A stretch of DNA of 64,000 bases from Lonsdalea populi (GTDB taxonomy: Bacteria; Pseudomonadota; Gammaproteobacteria; Enterobacterales; Enterobacteriaceae), in NCBI RefSeq assembly GCF_015999465.1, contig NZ_CP065534.1, positions 620,001 through 684,000 on the forward strand, written 5' to 3'. The translations under genes and the position numbers were made by a program. Position 1 is the first letter of the stretch. Every line of letters begins with the position of its first letter. The notes beneath the pieces were generated by a model. That model saw only the letters and a list, made by a program, of their open reading frames with translations. It was not told where the DNA came from and searched no databases. Of this stretch, positions 24,029 through 36,799 are shown piece by piece.

Positions 24029-25564
24029 CTATCGGCCGTAGACGTTGACCGCCTGCGTCAGGCGTGCCGCCTGACGATTCAGTCCCAAGGCGACGGCCGA
24101 GGATTGGGTCACCATCTCACTGTTGCTCTGCGTCATTTGCTCAATCTGGGCGATGGAGTCGTTGATCAGCGCCAGCGCCGACGTCTGTTCCCGCGTGGCG
24201 AGACCAATCTCGTTGATGAGGCCGCTGACCTGTCCGACATGTTTCATGATGTTGGAAATATGCTGATCGGCTTTTTCTACCAGATGACTGCCGTTCTGGA
24301 CGTTAGCGGCGTTATCGTCAATCAATGCCTTGATCTCTTTGGCGGCGGAAGCCGAATTTTGCGCCAGCTGGCGGACTTCGGCAGCCACGACGGCGAATCC
24401 TTTCCCCTGTCCGCCGGCGCGGGCTGCTTCCACGGCGGCGTTAAGGGCCAGAATGTTGGTCTGGAACGCGATGCTGTCGATGACGGAAATGATATCTACC
24501 ACCTTTGCACTGGTCGCATTGATCGCATCCATCATCTTGACGGTCTGCCGCATAATGTCGCCGCCCTGCTGCGCCGCCTGAGTCGTGGCGTCGGTCAATT
24601 GGATCGCGTTTACCGCCGTTTCAGCGCTTTGGTGAACGGCGGATGTTATCTCTTCGATCGCTGCCGCCGTTTGCTGCAGGTTGCCCGCCGTCTCTTCCGT
24701 GCGATGGCTCAGGTCGACGTTGCCGCCCGCCAATTGCTCGCTGACGTCTTTCATGCCCGCCACCTGGGCGGTGACGTCGTCGACCAGCGAATTCAGATTG
24801 AGCGAGAACTGATTGACCACCCGCAGTAGCATGCCGATTTCATCCACGCGGTTGAACCTCAGGCTATCGACTTTCCTCCCCGAAACCACGCGCTGCGCCT
24901 GACCCAGCAGGGTTTGCAGAGGGCGGGCGATTTGCTGCTGTAAAAAGACGTCCAGCAACAGCATGGTCAGCAGTGAAGTGATGGACAGCGGCAAAATACC
25001 GGCACCGGACAAAGAAAACAGAACAGGAATTATGCCGCCAGCCAACACGGCGCTGCGCAGACGCCAGCGCACCGGCATTTTTTGAAATACGGAGAGAACG
25101 GATAACAGGCCTGTTCTGACCACCAGCCCTTTATAAAATTTGCGGCGACCGGCCCTCTGTTTAATGACCGCATCATATAGCTGTGCGGCGGCTTTTACTT
25201 CTTCCGCTTCCGGCGTGTTGCGAACGGAAATATAGCCAGAAAGTTTATCGTTACGATAAACCGGCGTGACGTTGGCGCGTACCCAATAATAATCCCCGTT
25301 TCTGCGGCGATTCTTTACCATGCCGGTCCAACTGTCTCCCTGTTGCAGGGTATACCACATGTCTGCAAATGCTGCGGGCGGCATATCCGGGTGACGTACA
25401 ATATTATGCGGTTGGCCGACAAGCTCTTCGGCGTCAAATCCACTGACCCGAATAAAGGCGGAGTTGGCATAGGTAATATGGCTTTTAACGTCTGTGGTTG
25501 ACATTAGCGTGGTATTCGCATCCAGCGAATATTCTTGTTGGGTGACAGGTGTATTAACCCTCAT
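24029..25564 (-). CDS. aer: Aer-like aerotaxis receptor (PAS-HAMP-signalling domain)
   Basis: 511 residues, close to E. coli Aer (506), which senses redox state through FAD to steer cells to favourable oxygen. N-terminal PAS domain (about 1-125) keeps residues known for FAD binding in Aer: R57, H58 and D60 in NIVRHPDMP, and W70 in ADMWYTL. A hydrophobic membrane anchor about 165-210 is followed by HAMP (about 210-265) and a signalling coiled coil with tip [21 protein letters not shown]. It has no C-terminal CheR/CheB pentapeptide, as in Aer. It is one of two receptor genes in the window and lies beside the FlxA-like pair, but upstream I see a sigma-70-type rather than a sigma-28 promoter. E. 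coli aer is elsewhere. Confidence 0.9.
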   Translation of the reverse strand: MRVNTPVTQQEYSLDANTTLMSTTDVKSHITYANSAFIRVSGFDAEELVGQPHNIVRHPDMPPAAFADMWYTLQQGDSWTGMVKNRRRNGDYYWVRANVTPVYRNDKLSGYISVRNTPEAEEVKAAAQLYDAVIKQRAGRRKFYKGLVVRTGLLSVLSVFQKMPVRWRLRSAVLAGGIIPVLFSLSGAGILPLSITSLLTMLLLDVFLQQQIARPLQTLLGQAQRVVSGRKVDSLRFNRVDEIGMLLRVVNQFSLNLNSLVDDVTAQVAGMKDVSEQLAGGNVDLSHRTEETAGNLQQTAAAIEEITSAVHQSAETAVNAIQLTDATTQAAQQGGDIMRQTVKMMDAINATSAKVVDIISVIDSIAFQTNILALNAAVEAARAGGQGKGFAVVAAEVRQLAQNSASAAKEIKALIDDNAANVQNGSHLVEKADQHISNIMKHVGQVSGLINEIGLATREQTSALALINDSIAQIEQMTQSNSEMVTQSSAVALGLNRQAARLTQAVNVYGR

Positions 25565-25727
25565 AATAAAACCCCGAGTGTGTCGTCGTAAAAGAAATAA
25601 ATGAGAAATAATTGACCGATTAAATACAGAAATTTAGTAAAAAGAATGGTGTTTTATTATCATTGAAGGTGGTTTGTGAATATGACCATTGCCGTTTATT
25701 CAGAGGGGTGTTTCCACCAGGCTGGGG

Positions 25728-25755
25728 ATTATCCGTTAAAGAATAATATTGTCAA
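25728..25755 (-). promoter_or_regulatory. Sigma-70-type promoter upstream of the Aer-like gene
   Basis: Minus strand: TTGACA (25750-25755), 16-bp spacer, GATAAT (25728-25733). About 160 nt before the receptor start. Confidence 0.5.
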
Positions 25756-25834
25756 TTTATTCGTGATGTTAGGGTATAGGTAATAATCATTCTCGCGATA
25801 TTGATTGTTTTAAGTATAAAGTCATTTGATGATT

Positions 25835-25951
25835 TTAAATAAACACAAAACAGATCTGAAGAATAAACCGTGATTGGCTTGTTAAAAATATAACGATCTT
25901 TTTATTTAACGCGCTTAAGGTCTTTACAAAAAAGATAAAATAAAATGACAT
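25835..25951 (-). CDS. Possible small hydrophobic protein (38 aa) directly after barA
   Basis: An ATG at 25951, 40 nt past the barA stop, is preceded by AAGGAGGAAATA, a near-ideal Shine-Dalgarno at 5-nt spacing. The 38 codons encode MSFYFIFFVKTLSALNKK followed by IVIFLTSQS and a hydrophobic end, consistent with one or two short membrane segments. Against it: the region is AT-rich, where phenylalanine- and isoleucine-rich frames arise by chance, and no family is recognised. The ribosome site is part of a 9-bp hairpin (25951-25977). Confidence 0.3.
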   Translation of the reverse strand: MSFYFIFFVKTLSALNKKIVIFLTSQSRFILQICFVFI

Positions 25952-25977
25952 TATTTCCTCCTTGAAGAAGGAAATAA
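25951..25977 (-). promoter_or_regulatory. AU-rich hairpin overlapping a strong ribosome binding site
   Basis: In the minus-strand RNA, UUAUUUCCU pairs perfectly with AGGAAAUAA (9 bp, seven of them A-U) across a 9-nt loop. The second arm contains half of the AGGAGG and ends at the AUG of the small frame. This geometry is that of a translation-blocking or temperature-sensitive hairpin. It could also be a weak 3' end structure for barA, since T-rich sequence follows. Confidence 0.35.
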
Positions 25978-25991
25978 ATGAAGGCGTTTCG

Positions 25992-28733
25992 TTAATCGGA
26001 AAGGTATTGTCCCGCCGCCTTTTCGACATGGATCATTTCATCCAACAGCTCCAGCCATTCCGGCTCCAATGCCTCCGCCGTTACGCCGCGACGCAGCTGC
26101 TGTTCCAGATATGCACAAAGCTGTTTGAGACGAGGTACTCCGCTATAGCTGCAACTGCCGTGCAGTTTGTGAATGGTTTCCAGAAGCGAATCCTGGTTCT
26201 GTCCGTCCAGTTGCGCTTCAATCTGCGGACGCACCTGAGCCAGAAAATCCAACAGCATTTTCAGTAAATCGCGAGCCAGTTCCGGTTTGTTGGCGGCCTG
26301 CCGCTGTGCCAGCGCCCAATCGAGCGACAGCATTTCTCCTGCGTCGTCGGCCGCCGGCTCCGCCACAAGCCTGCGCAGCACGCGGTACAACATCTTTTCA
26401 TCAATGGGCTTGGACAGGTAGTCGTCCATACCTGACTGGAGAAACTGCTCCCGCTCCCCGTCCATGACCTGCGCGGTGACGGCGATAATGGGCGTATCCT
26501 GGTGATTCGGTAATTGGCGGATCAGCTCGCTGGCATGCAAACCATCCATCCCTGGCATCTGGATATCCATCAGTATGACGTTCAAATCGTTTTGCCTGGC
26601 CCGCTCCACGGCTTGCGCGCCGCTTTCGCACAGGATGATATCGTCCACCAGCTCTTCCAGCAGCGCACCGATCAGCTTCAGATTCGCCAGATTGTCGTCG
26701 ACAGCCATTACCCGTAGCGGCAGTCGTGGCGTTTCCTGCTTAGGATGAAGTTCCAACCCGGGACTGTTCGCGTAGCTGCACTGGAACAGGTTGGTGTCCT
26801 GCAACAGCGGTAGTAGGCGCGCCGAGGTGATGGGTTTGCTCAGGCAGGCATGAACACCCAGCGATTTCAGCTGTTCCGCGTCCATCTGCGCCAGACTGGG
26901 CAGGGCAAGAATGACGCAGGGCGCGCGGCGGCAGAGGTTATGGATCTCGGGGGTGAAGTCCAGCAGCGTATTGCGGTAATGAACGGGAATGCCCACCAGC
27001 AGAATATCGAACTTTTGCGCCGGCAGCTGTTCGGTAGTGGGACTGTAGCTGACGGTCAGCGGCGTTTGTCTCAGCACGTCAAGCGTCGCCTGCGCGGCGG
27101 CGGGGTTGGCTTCGACATAGGCCAGGTTTTTTCCCCGCAACATGTCGAAGTAGTTATTGAGCACGGCAGGATGCGGATTCAGCTGTAGATTCAGCGTACA
27201 CCAGAAGGTGGATCCCTGATCGGGAACGCTGTGGAAGCGGATATTGCCGCCCATTTCCTGCACCAGCCTCTGGGTGATCACCAGACCCAGTCCCGTACCG
27301 CCGTGCCGACGGGAAATGCTGGTGTCCGCCTGCCGGAACGCCTGAAACAGCTGGGTTTGCTGCATTTCATCAATCCCGATGCCGGTGTCTTTGATCTGAA
27401 TTTCCAACTGCTGGCGCTGCTGTTGCTGGGAACGTTTTTCCACGCGGATATCAATATTGCCGTGCTCGGTGAATTTAATCGCGTTGCCCAGCAGGTTGGT
27501 GACGATTTGCTGGAGGCGCAATGGATCGCCGATAAATTGCTCAGGGACATCGCGCTGAATGTTCAGCGTCAGCTCCAGCCCTTTTTCATGCGCGGTGTGT
27601 GCCAGCAGAATCACCATTTCATCCAGCGTGTTGTGCAGCGAGAAAGGAATGTGCTCCAGCACCAGCTTGCCGGCTTCCAGCTTGGAGAAGTCCAGTACGT
27701 CGTTGATGATATTCAGCAGATTGTTGGCCGAACGTTCAATGGTGTGCAGGTAGTCTTGCTGCGTGGGCGTCAGCTGCGTTTTCAACGTTTGCCGGGTGAA
27801 GCCGATCACGCCGTTGAGCGGCGTGCGCAGCTCATGCGACATATTGGCGAGAAACTCGGATTTGATGCGGGCGGCTTCCTGAGCGCGCTTTTTGGCTAAA
27901 TCCAGCTCGACGTTCTGGATTTCCATCTGTTCCAGCGTTTCTCTCAGGTCGTAGGTCGCCTGGTCGATATTCTGCTGCATCTCTTCATGGTAGGCGGTCA
28001 ACGACATCGCCATCGAGTTGATGCCGTTTTTCAACATATGCAGCTCGCCGAGCATCTTGCCTTCGACGCGGCTGTCCAACTGGCCCCGCCGGATGCGGTC
28101 AACGGTATCCACCATATTGCCGATGGGCGTGGTGACGTCTCGCATCAGGCGATAAGCGAAAAGCAGCGCGCATCCCAGACTCATCAGCAACAGCAGGGTC
28201 GCCAGACTAATTTCCCGGTACTGCTGCAGTTCGATGTCGTCCAGATTAAGGGCGATGGCGACATAGCCCACCGGCGCGAAGCGGCCACTATTATTGGGGA
28301 CGTCAGGGGCCAGTTCCTCTTGCGTCAGCAGCGGCATACGCATGATGAGGTGATCGTCCCGCTCGAAAATCTGAAGCGCTTCCGGCACCGGCGATCCTTC
28401 CGGCAGCGCCAGAATATTGTTGATATCGCGGGAGTAGGTGCTCACTAAGGGACGATGATGCGTATCGAAAACGCTGATGGCGCGAACCACATCCGCGTGG
28501 CGGCGATGCAGCCGGTGTACCAGCTGGCGCAGCGTTTCCGGTTGGTGCTGGGCGATGGCGAATGCGCTATTAATGGCCAGAGGTTCAATAATGCTGCTGC
28601 CGGCTTCCGTCAGTTGATCCTGCAACTGATTATAACGATGAATGATGAAGAAGCCGCTGAGCAGGAGCCCCACCAGCAGCGTGGGCGCCAGAATCAGAAT
28701 CATCATTCGTGCACGCAGACTGTATTTGGTCAT
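25992..28733 (-). CDS. barA: Hybrid sensor histidine kinase BarA
   Basis: Tripartite kinase of the BarA-UvrY (GacS-GacA) system, which responds to short-chain carboxylates and controls CsrB/CsrC and hence carbon storage, motility and virulence. 913 residues (E. coli 918). Membrane helices at about 9-29 and 170-190 flank a periplasmic sensor, followed by HAMP, a dimerisation domain with H300 ([13 protein letters not shown]), HATPase, a receiver with D723 ([13 protein letters not shown]) and an HPt with H858 ([12 protein letters not shown]). All three phosphorelay residues are intact. It is divergent from rlmD, as in E. coli. Confidence 0.97.
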   Translation of the reverse strand: MTKYSLRARMMILILAPTLLVGLLLSGFFIIHRYNQLQDQLTEAGSSIIEPLAINSAFAIAQHQPETLRQLVHRLHRRHADVVRAISVFDTHHRPLVSTYSRDINNILALPEGSPVPEALQIFERDDHLIMRMPLLTQEELAPDVPNNSGRFAPVGYVAIALNLDDIELQQYREISLATLLLLMSLGCALLFAYRLMRDVTTPIGNMVDTVDRIRRGQLDSRVEGKMLGELHMLKNGINSMAMSLTAYHEEMQQNIDQATYDLRETLEQMEIQNVELDLAKKRAQEAARIKSEFLANMSHELRTPLNGVIGFTRQTLKTQLTPTQQDYLHTIERSANNLLNIINDVLDFSKLEAGKLVLEHIPFSLHNTLDEMVILLAHTAHEKGLELTLNIQRDVPEQFIGDPLRLQQIVTNLLGNAIKFTEHGNIDIRVEKRSQQQQRQQLEIQIKDTGIGIDEMQQTQLFQAFRQADTSISRRHGGTGLGLVITQRLVQEMGGNIRFHSVPDQGSTFWCTLNLQLNPHPAVLNNYFDMLRGKNLAYVEANPAAAQATLDVLRQTPLTVSYSPTTEQLPAQKFDILLVGIPVHYRNTLLDFTPEIHNLCRRAPCVILALPSLAQMDAEQLKSLGVHACLSKPITSARLLPLLQDTNLFQCSYANSPGLELHPKQETPRLPLRVMAVDDNLANLKLIGALLEELVDDIILCESGAQAVERARQNDLNVILMDIQMPGMDGLHASELIRQLPNHQDTPIIAVTAQVMDGEREQFLQSGMDDYLSKPIDEKMLYRVLRRLVAEPAADDAGEMLSLDWALAQRQAANKPELARDLLKMLLDFLAQVRPQIEAQLDGQNQDSLLETIHKLHGSCSYSGVPRLKQLCAYLEQQLRRGVTAEALEPEWLELLDEMIHVEKAAGQYLSD

Positions 28734-28794
28734 GGGGGTCCAATGTGGGAGAATTGAGGCTGATTAATCCATTAATACATGACATCACACTTAT

Positions 28795-30123
28795 ATGGCG
28801 CAATTCTACTCCCCAAAACGGCGTGTGACGACCCGTCAACGCATCACCGTGTCGGTCAACGATCTCGACCCGTTCGGTCAAGGCGTGGCGCGTCACCAGG
28901 GGAAAACGATTTTCATCGCCGGCGTATTGCCGGGGGAACAGGCCGAAGTCCAGGTGACCGAGGATAAAAAACAGTTTTCCCGGGCGAGCCTGAAGCAGCT
29001 GCTGAGCAAGAGCCAAGAGCGAGTTGACCCACGCTGCCCGCATTTCAACGTCTGCGGCGGCTGTCAGCAGCAACATGCCAGTCAGGCATTGCAGGAGCGC
29101 AGTAAATCCCGTGCGCTGATGCGGTTGATGGAGAGGGAAACTGGCGCTACCGTCCCCTCCCCGGACGTGATTAGCGGCCCGGCCTATGCCTACCGACGCC
29201 GCGCCCGGCTCGGGTTATACTTTCAGGCTAAATCACAGCGATTGCTGATGGGGTATCGTCAGGCGGCCTCGCACGATCTGGTGGATGTGCGCCACTGTCC
29301 GATACTGTGTTCCGAGCTGGAAGCGTTGCTGATTCCCCTGCGCGAGTGCCTCAGCGGCCTTCAGGCCAAAAGACGCTTTGGGCATGTCGAGCTGGTGCTC
29401 GCCGACGAAGGGCCGCTGGTGATTCTGCGTCATCTTGATCCGCTTAGCGCCGCAGACCGCCAGGCGCTTATCGCGCTGGCGCGCGCTCGGTCGATATCGC
29501 TGTTTCTCGCCGGTGAGACAGACGCCCTTGAGTGTCTGCACGGCGAAATGCCGACGTATCGAATTGACGATCTTTCCCTGGCGTTCAGTCCGCGGGACTT
29601 CATTCAGGTGAACGACGTCATCAATCGGCAAATGGTCAGTCAGGCCTTGTCCTGGCTTGATGTGCAGCCGCAGGACCGCGTGCTTGACCTGTTTTGCGGC
29701 ATGGGCAATTTTACGCTGCCGCTGGCCCGGCGGGCCGCCGAAGTCGTCGGCGTGGAAGGCGTGCCGGCGTTGGTGGCTAAGGGACAGGAAAATGCCCGAT
29801 GCAACGGTTTATCCAACGCCGTGTTCTTTCATCATAACCTGGAAGAGGACGTCACCCGGCAACCGTGGGCGTCGCAGGGGTTCAACAAAATCGTGCTCGA
29901 TCCGGCCCGCGCTGGCGCGCCGGGCGTGATGTCTCACATCGTGAAACTGGCGCCCGAGCGCGTGGTCTACATATCCTGTAACCCGACCACGCTGGCGCGA
30001 GACAGCAAAGTGCTATTGGCGGCCGGCTATCGGCTGGCGCGAATAGCGATGCTGGATATGTTTCCACACACCGGGCATCTTGAATCCATGGCGTTGTTTC
30101 TGCCCGGCGACGGTGGCCGGTAA
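28795..30123 (+). CDS. rlmD: 23S rRNA (uracil(1939)-C(5))-methyltransferase RlmD
   Basis: Iron-sulfur SAM methyltransferase (RumA) that makes m5U1939 in 23S rRNA. 442 residues (E. coli 433). TRAM domain first (about 15-70), then the [4Fe-4S] cysteines C81, C87, C90 ([11 protein letters not shown]) and a fourth in HCPI near 167. The SAM site is [14 protein letters not shown], and the catalytic cysteine C395 is in [12 protein letters not shown]. It starts with ATG at 28795 and is followed by relA after 15 nt, probably one transcript with relA-mazG. Confidence 0.97.
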   Translation: MAQFYSPKRRVTTRQRITVSVNDLDPFGQGVARHQGKTIFIAGVLPGEQAEVQVTEDKKQFSRASLKQLLSKSQERVDPRCPHFNVCGGCQQQHASQALQERSKSRALMRLMERETGATVPSPDVISGPAYAYRRRARLGLYFQAKSQRLLMGYRQAASHDLVDVRHCPILCSELEALLIPLRECLSGLQAKRRFGHVELVLADEGPLVILRHLDPLSAADRQALIALARARSISLFLAGETDALECLHGEMPTYRIDDLSLAFSPRDFIQVNDVINRQMVSQALSWLDVQPQDRVLDLFCGMGNFTLPLARRAAEVVGVEGVPALVAKGQENARCNGLSNAVFFHHNLEEDVTRQPWASQGFNKIVLDPARAGAPGVMSHIVKLAPERVVYISCNPTTLARDSKVLLAAGYRLARIAMLDMFPHTGHLESMALFLPGDGGR

Positions 30124-30138
30124 AGAAAGGGAGAATTT

Positions 30139-32370
30139 ATGGTTGCGGTAAGAAGTGCACATTTAAATACCGAAGGCGAATTCGAACCCGATGTGTGGAT
30201 CGCATCTTTGGGGATCGCCAACCAGCAGTCCTGCGAGCGCCTGAAAGACACCTGGCGCTATTGTGAACAGCGGACGAAAGATCATCCGGATGCGATGTTG
30301 CTATTGTGGCGCGGCATCGAAATGGTCGAGATCCTTTCCACGCTGAGTATGGATAACGACAGCCTGCGGGCGGCCATGTTGTTCCCGCTGGTCAATGCGG
30401 ATGTCGTCGAAGAAGAGACGCTGAAAGACGCGTTCGGCCAGAATATCGCCAATCTGGTGCACGGCGTCAGAGATATGGATGCGATCCGCCAGCTTAAGGC
30501 GACGCAGCACGACTCCGTCGCCTCGGAACAGGTGGATAACATCCGGAGGATGTTGCTGGCGATGGTGGAAGATTTCCGCTGCGTCGTTATCAAACTGGCG
30601 GAGCGTATCGCCCATCTGCGCGAAGTGAAGGATGCCCCGGAAGAAGAGCGGGTGTTGGCGGCGAAAGAGTGCACCAACATCTATGCGCCGTTAGCGAACC
30701 GGCTGGGTATCGGCCAGTTGAAGTGGGAGCTGGAGGATTTCTGCTTCCGCTACCTGCACCCCGAAGAGTACAAACGCATCGCCAGCCTGCTGCACGAGCG
30801 CCGCATCGATCGCGAGCAGTATATCGACGACTTCGTGACCAGCCTGCGTCAGGCAATGGAGAAAGACGGGCTGAAAGCCGATGTCTACGGCCGACCGAAA
30901 CACATTTATAGCATCTGGCGCAAGATGCAGAAGAAATCCCTGTCGTTCGACGAACTGTTCGACGTCCGCGCCGTGCGGATCGTGGTTGAGCGACTGCAGG
31001 ACTGCTACGCCGCGCTGGGGATCGTACATACCCACTACCGCCATCTGCCGGATGAGTTCGACGACTACGTGGCGAACCCCAAACCGAACGGCTATCAGTC
31101 TATCCACACTGTAGTGCTGGGGCCGCGCGGTAAAACGCTTGAGATCCAGATCCGTACCCGCGATATGCACGAGAACTCCGAGCTGGGCGTCGCCGCGCAC
31201 TGGAAGTATAAGGAAGGCGCATCGACCACCAGCCGCTCCGGCTACGAAGGGCGGATCGCCTGGCTGCGTAAGCTGCTGGCCTGGCAGGAGGAGATGGCGG
31301 ATTCGGACGAAATGCTGGACGAAGTGCGCAGTCAGGTCTTTGACGACCGCGTCTATGTGTTTACGCCAAAAGGCGATGTCATCGATCTGCCGACCGGTTC
31401 GACGCCGCTGGACTTCGCTTATCACATTCACAGTGATATCGGACACCGCTGCATCGGCGCCAAGGTGGGTGGCCGCATTGTACCGTTCACCTATCAGCTA
31501 AAAATGGGCGATCAGATCGAAGTGATCACCCAGAAACAGCCCAACCCCAGCCGGGACTGGCTGAATCCCAATCTGGGCTATGTCACCACCAGCCGCGGAC
31601 GTTCCAAAATCCACAACTGGTTTCGCAAACAGGATCGCGACAAAAACATCCTGGCGGGCAAGCAGATCCTCGACAACGAGCTGGATAATCTGGGTCTGAG
31701 CCAGAAAATGGCCGAGAAGCTGCTACTGCCGCGTTACAACATCAACTCGATGGACGAGTTCCTGGCCGGGATCGGCGGCGGCGATATTCGCCTGAACCAA
31801 GTGGTGAATTTCCTGCAATCCAAGGTCAATCAGCCGAGCGCGGAAGAGCAGGATCGTGAAGCGCTGCGTCAACTGACCCAGAAGACGCCTGCGCCGACGC
31901 GTGCCAGCAAAGACAATGGCCGCGTCGTGGTGGAAGGGGTCGGCAATCTGATGCACCACATCGCGCGTTGCTGCCAGCCGATCCCGGGTGACGACATCGT
32001 CGGCTTCATTACCAAAGGACGTGGGATCTCTATCCATCGGGCCGACTGCGAACAGCTGGACGAGCTGCGCGGTCATGCGCCGGAGCGCGTGGTGGATGCG
32101 GTCTGGGGAGAAAGTTACTCCAGCGGATACTCGCTGGTGGTGCGTGTGACCGCCAACGACCGCAGCGGCCTGCTGCGCGACATCACGACCATCCTCGCCA
32201 ACGAGAAGGTCAACGTGCTTGGCGTCTCCAGCCGCAGCGACGTCAAACAGCAGCTCGCTACCATCGACATGGAAATCGAGATCTACAATCTGCAGGTGCT
32301 GGGCCGGGTACTGGCCAAGCTGAATCAGCTCCCTGATGTTATTGACGCACGTCGTCAGCAGGGCAACTGA
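30139..32370 (+). CDS. relA: GTP pyrophosphokinase RelA ((p)ppGpp synthetase I)
   Basis: Ribosome-associated alarmone synthetase of the stringent response. 743 residues (E. coli 744). The N-terminal HD-like domain is degenerate, lacking the HD hydrolase signature, as expected of RelA rather than SpoT. Synthetase domain (about 240-380) with RPKHIYSIW and EFDDYVANPKPNGYQSIHT, carrying the E-x-D-D type acidic motif of RelA. Then TGS (VYVFTPKGDVIDLPTGST), zinc-finger/CC region (HHIARCCQPIPGD) and a C-terminal ACT domain. GAGAATTT and AAAGGGA lie upstream of the ATG. Confidence 0.98.
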   Translation: MVAVRSAHLNTEGEFEPDVWIASLGIANQQSCERLKDTWRYCEQRTKDHPDAMLLLWRGIEMVEILSTLSMDNDSLRAAMLFPLVNADVVEEETLKDAFGQNIANLVHGVRDMDAIRQLKATQHDSVASEQVDNIRRMLLAMVEDFRCVVIKLAERIAHLREVKDAPEEERVLAAKECTNIYAPLANRLGIGQLKWELEDFCFRYLHPEEYKRIASLLHERRIDREQYIDDFVTSLRQAMEKDGLKADVYGRPKHIYSIWRKMQKKSLSFDELFDVRAVRIVVERLQDCYAALGIVHTHYRHLPDEFDDYVANPKPNGYQSIHTVVLGPRGKTLEIQIRTRDMHENSELGVAAHWKYKEGASTTSRSGYEGRIAWLRKLLAWQEEMADSDEMLDEVRSQVFDDRVYVFTPKGDVIDLPTGSTPLDFAYHIHSDIGHRCIGAKVGGRIVPFTYQLKMGDQIEVITQKQPNPSRDWLNPNLGYVTTSRGRSKIHNWFRKQDRDKNILAGKQILDNELDNLGLSQKMAEKLLLPRYNINSMDEFLAGIGGGDIRLNQVVNFLQSKVNQPSAEEQDREALRQLTQKTPAPTRASKDNGRVVVEGVGNLMHHIARCCQPIPGDDIVGFITKGRGISIHRADCEQLDELRGHAPERVVDAVWGESYSSGYSLVVRVTANDRSGLLRDITTILANEKVNVLGVSSRSDVKQQLATIDMEIEIYNLQVLGRVLAKLNQLPDVIDARRQQGN

Positions 32371-32433
32371 GCCGCAGTCCGATAACATGGGCTGGCCCAT
32401 TGCCCGCCCATTTTGCCCTAACCAGGAAACGTT

Positions 32434-33228
32434 ATGTCCTCATCCATCTCCCGACTACTCGACGTGATGACGCAACTGCGCGACCCGCAAAGCGGCTGCC
32501 CGTGGGATCGTAAACAGACTTTCGACTCGATAGCTCCTTATACGCTGGAAGAAACCTATGAAGTGCTGGACGCCATCCGCCGTAAGGATTTTGACGATCT
32601 GCGCAGCGAGCTGGGCGACCTGCTGTTTCAGGTGGTGTTCTACGCCCAGATGGCGCAGGAGCAGGGGCTTTTCGACTTCTCCGACGTTTGCGACGCCATC
32701 AGCGACAAGCTGGAGCGGCGTCATCCGCATATTTTCGCCGGGGCCGACGCGCCGAACGCCGATGACGCGCTGAAAAACTGGGAGCAGACCAAGTCCGAAG
32801 AGAGAGCCGAAAAGGCACTGCACTCACAGGTTGACGACATTCCTGAAGCGTTGCCTGCACTGATGCAGGCGCACAAAATCCAGCAGCGTTGCGCGGCGGT
32901 CGGGTTCGACTGGAAGACGCTGGGGCCGGTCGTTGACAAGCTGTATGAAGAAATCGACGAGGTGATGTTCGAGGCGAAACAGGCGGTGGTGGATCAGGAC
33001 CGGCTGGGCGAGGAGCTGGGAGACATGTTGTTCGCCGCCGTCAATCTATCTCGACATTTAGGCCATAAGGCGGAAATCACGTTGCAGGACGCGAATCGTA
33101 AATTCTGCCGCCGTTTTCGTCAGGTAGAGCAAATCATTAGCGGCCAAGGTAAAACACTTTACGAAGCCAGCCTGGAGGAAATGGAAGCTGCCTGGCAGCA
33201 GGTAAAACGTGAAGAAAAGGGGCATTAA
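32434..33228 (+). CDS. mazG: Nucleoside triphosphate pyrophosphohydrolase MazG
   Basis: Hydrolyses NTPs and dNTPs to monophosphates and lowers ppGpp in E. coli. 264 residues, equal to or within one residue of the usual 263. Two tandem MazG domains with the acidic helices EETYEVLDAI and ELGDLLFQVVFYAQ (first) and EEIDEVMFEAKQ, ELGDMLFAAVNLSRH (second). It follows relA by 63 nt, as in E. coli. No toxin-antitoxin mazEF precedes it. Confidence 0.97.
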   Translation: MSSSISRLLDVMTQLRDPQSGCPWDRKQTFDSIAPYTLEETYEVLDAIRRKDFDDLRSELGDLLFQVVFYAQMAQEQGLFDFSDVCDAISDKLERRHPHIFAGADAPNADDALKNWEQTKSEERAEKALHSQVDDIPEALPALMQAHKIQQRCAAVGFDWKTLGPVVDKLYEEIDEVMFEAKQAVVDQDRLGEELGDMLFAAVNLSRHLGHKAEITLQDANRKFCRRFRQVEQIISGQGKTLYEASLEEMEAAWQQVKREEKGH

Positions 33229-33245
33229 GGAGATTTAGGACTGAA

Positions 33246-33431
33246 ATGGCTGATAATTCACATATTTTGATTTATCAGTATGATTTTTCAGGAAGATGCT
33301 ACGCCGCGATTTCGCAAGGTCGCGGCGGCCACGGACAGGATGACTATACGATATTAGGCAAAACGAACATTTGTGGCGCCCAACAGGTTCCGGTATACTA
33401 CTTTCCCGTCTTGGTCTTCCATCATCCTTAA
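33246..33431 (+). CDS. Possible 61-codon frame in the mazG-pyrG gap
   Basis: An ATG at 33246 has AGGA 5-6 nt upstream and the frame ends 21 nt before pyrG. The translation (begins MADNSHILIYQYDFSGRCY) matches no family I know. It occupies almost the whole gap that should also carry the pyrG promoter, so it is probably a chance frame or, less likely, a leader peptide. Listed at low confidence to account for the gap. Confidence 0.15.
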   Translation: MADNSHILIYQYDFSGRCYAAISQGRGGHGQDDYTILGKTNICGAQQVPVYYFPVLVFHHP

Positions 33432-33437
33432 ACCTAA

Positions 33438-35090
<1,653 letters not shown>

Positions 35091-35137
35091 GGTTTTGTCA
35101 GCAACGCGCGTCCCAAGGTCGCGCGTTGTTCGTCTGA

Positions 35138-36472
<1,335 letters not shown>

Positions 36473-36490
36473 TCGCCCCTTTTCTTCTCA

Positions 36491-36521
36491 GGAGTCTGAT
36501 GCTGAATCGCGGTCAGACTCC
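36491..36521 (+). repeat. 9-bp inverted repeat just after eno
   Basis: GGAGTCTGA/TCAGACTCC, perfect, 13-nt loop, about 20 nt past the eno stop and without a T run. It is followed by the real terminator. It may stabilise the eno mRNA 3' end. Confidence 0.6.
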
Positions 36522-36537
36522 GATGGGATCGAAAATA

Positions 36538-36573
36538 AATCCGGAAGCGTGTCATGCGCCTCCGGATTTTTTT
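36538..36573 (+). terminator. Rho-independent terminator of pyrG-eno
   Basis: AATCCGGA...TCCGGATT with an inner AGCG/CGCC-type extension and seven T residues. Together with the preceding hairpin it fills the first part of the 327-bp gene-free stretch 36473-36799; I see nothing else there. Confidence 0.85.
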
Positions 36574-36799
36574 GTCTATGCCAGAAGCCCGCTCGGGCAC
36601 GCGATGTTCCCCCGATCTTCTTCCCCAAACCGATATCTCATCTTTTATGCCGTCCTCACCGCGATAGCACACCGCTGTCGTGATGACGTCAGCCGTGAAT
36701 AAACGCGCGGTCATTGAATCGATGAAAGGATGAAGCAGAAGAGGGGCGGGATAAGATGCGGGATGGCAGGGAGAGCGCTCCCCCTGCCGTGGAGCCGTA

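Larger units (their letters stand above)
25565..25991. other. AT-rich intergenic stretch between aer-like gene and barA
   Basis: 427 bp, visibly much richer in A and T than the genes around it. It holds the sigma-70-type promoter for the Aer-like gene, a possible 38-codon frame after barA with a hairpin over its ribosome site, and no recognisable gene fragments. Such AT-rich stretches in enterobacteria are typical H-NS targets and transfer footprints (inference). Confidence 0.5.

Noticed and set aside
26401..26631. Small open frames inside barA, and the long upstream codons of uppP, cysN, proS and metN
   Set aside because: These are extensions beyond the homologous start or shadows; the ribosome site and family length agree with the shorter forms.
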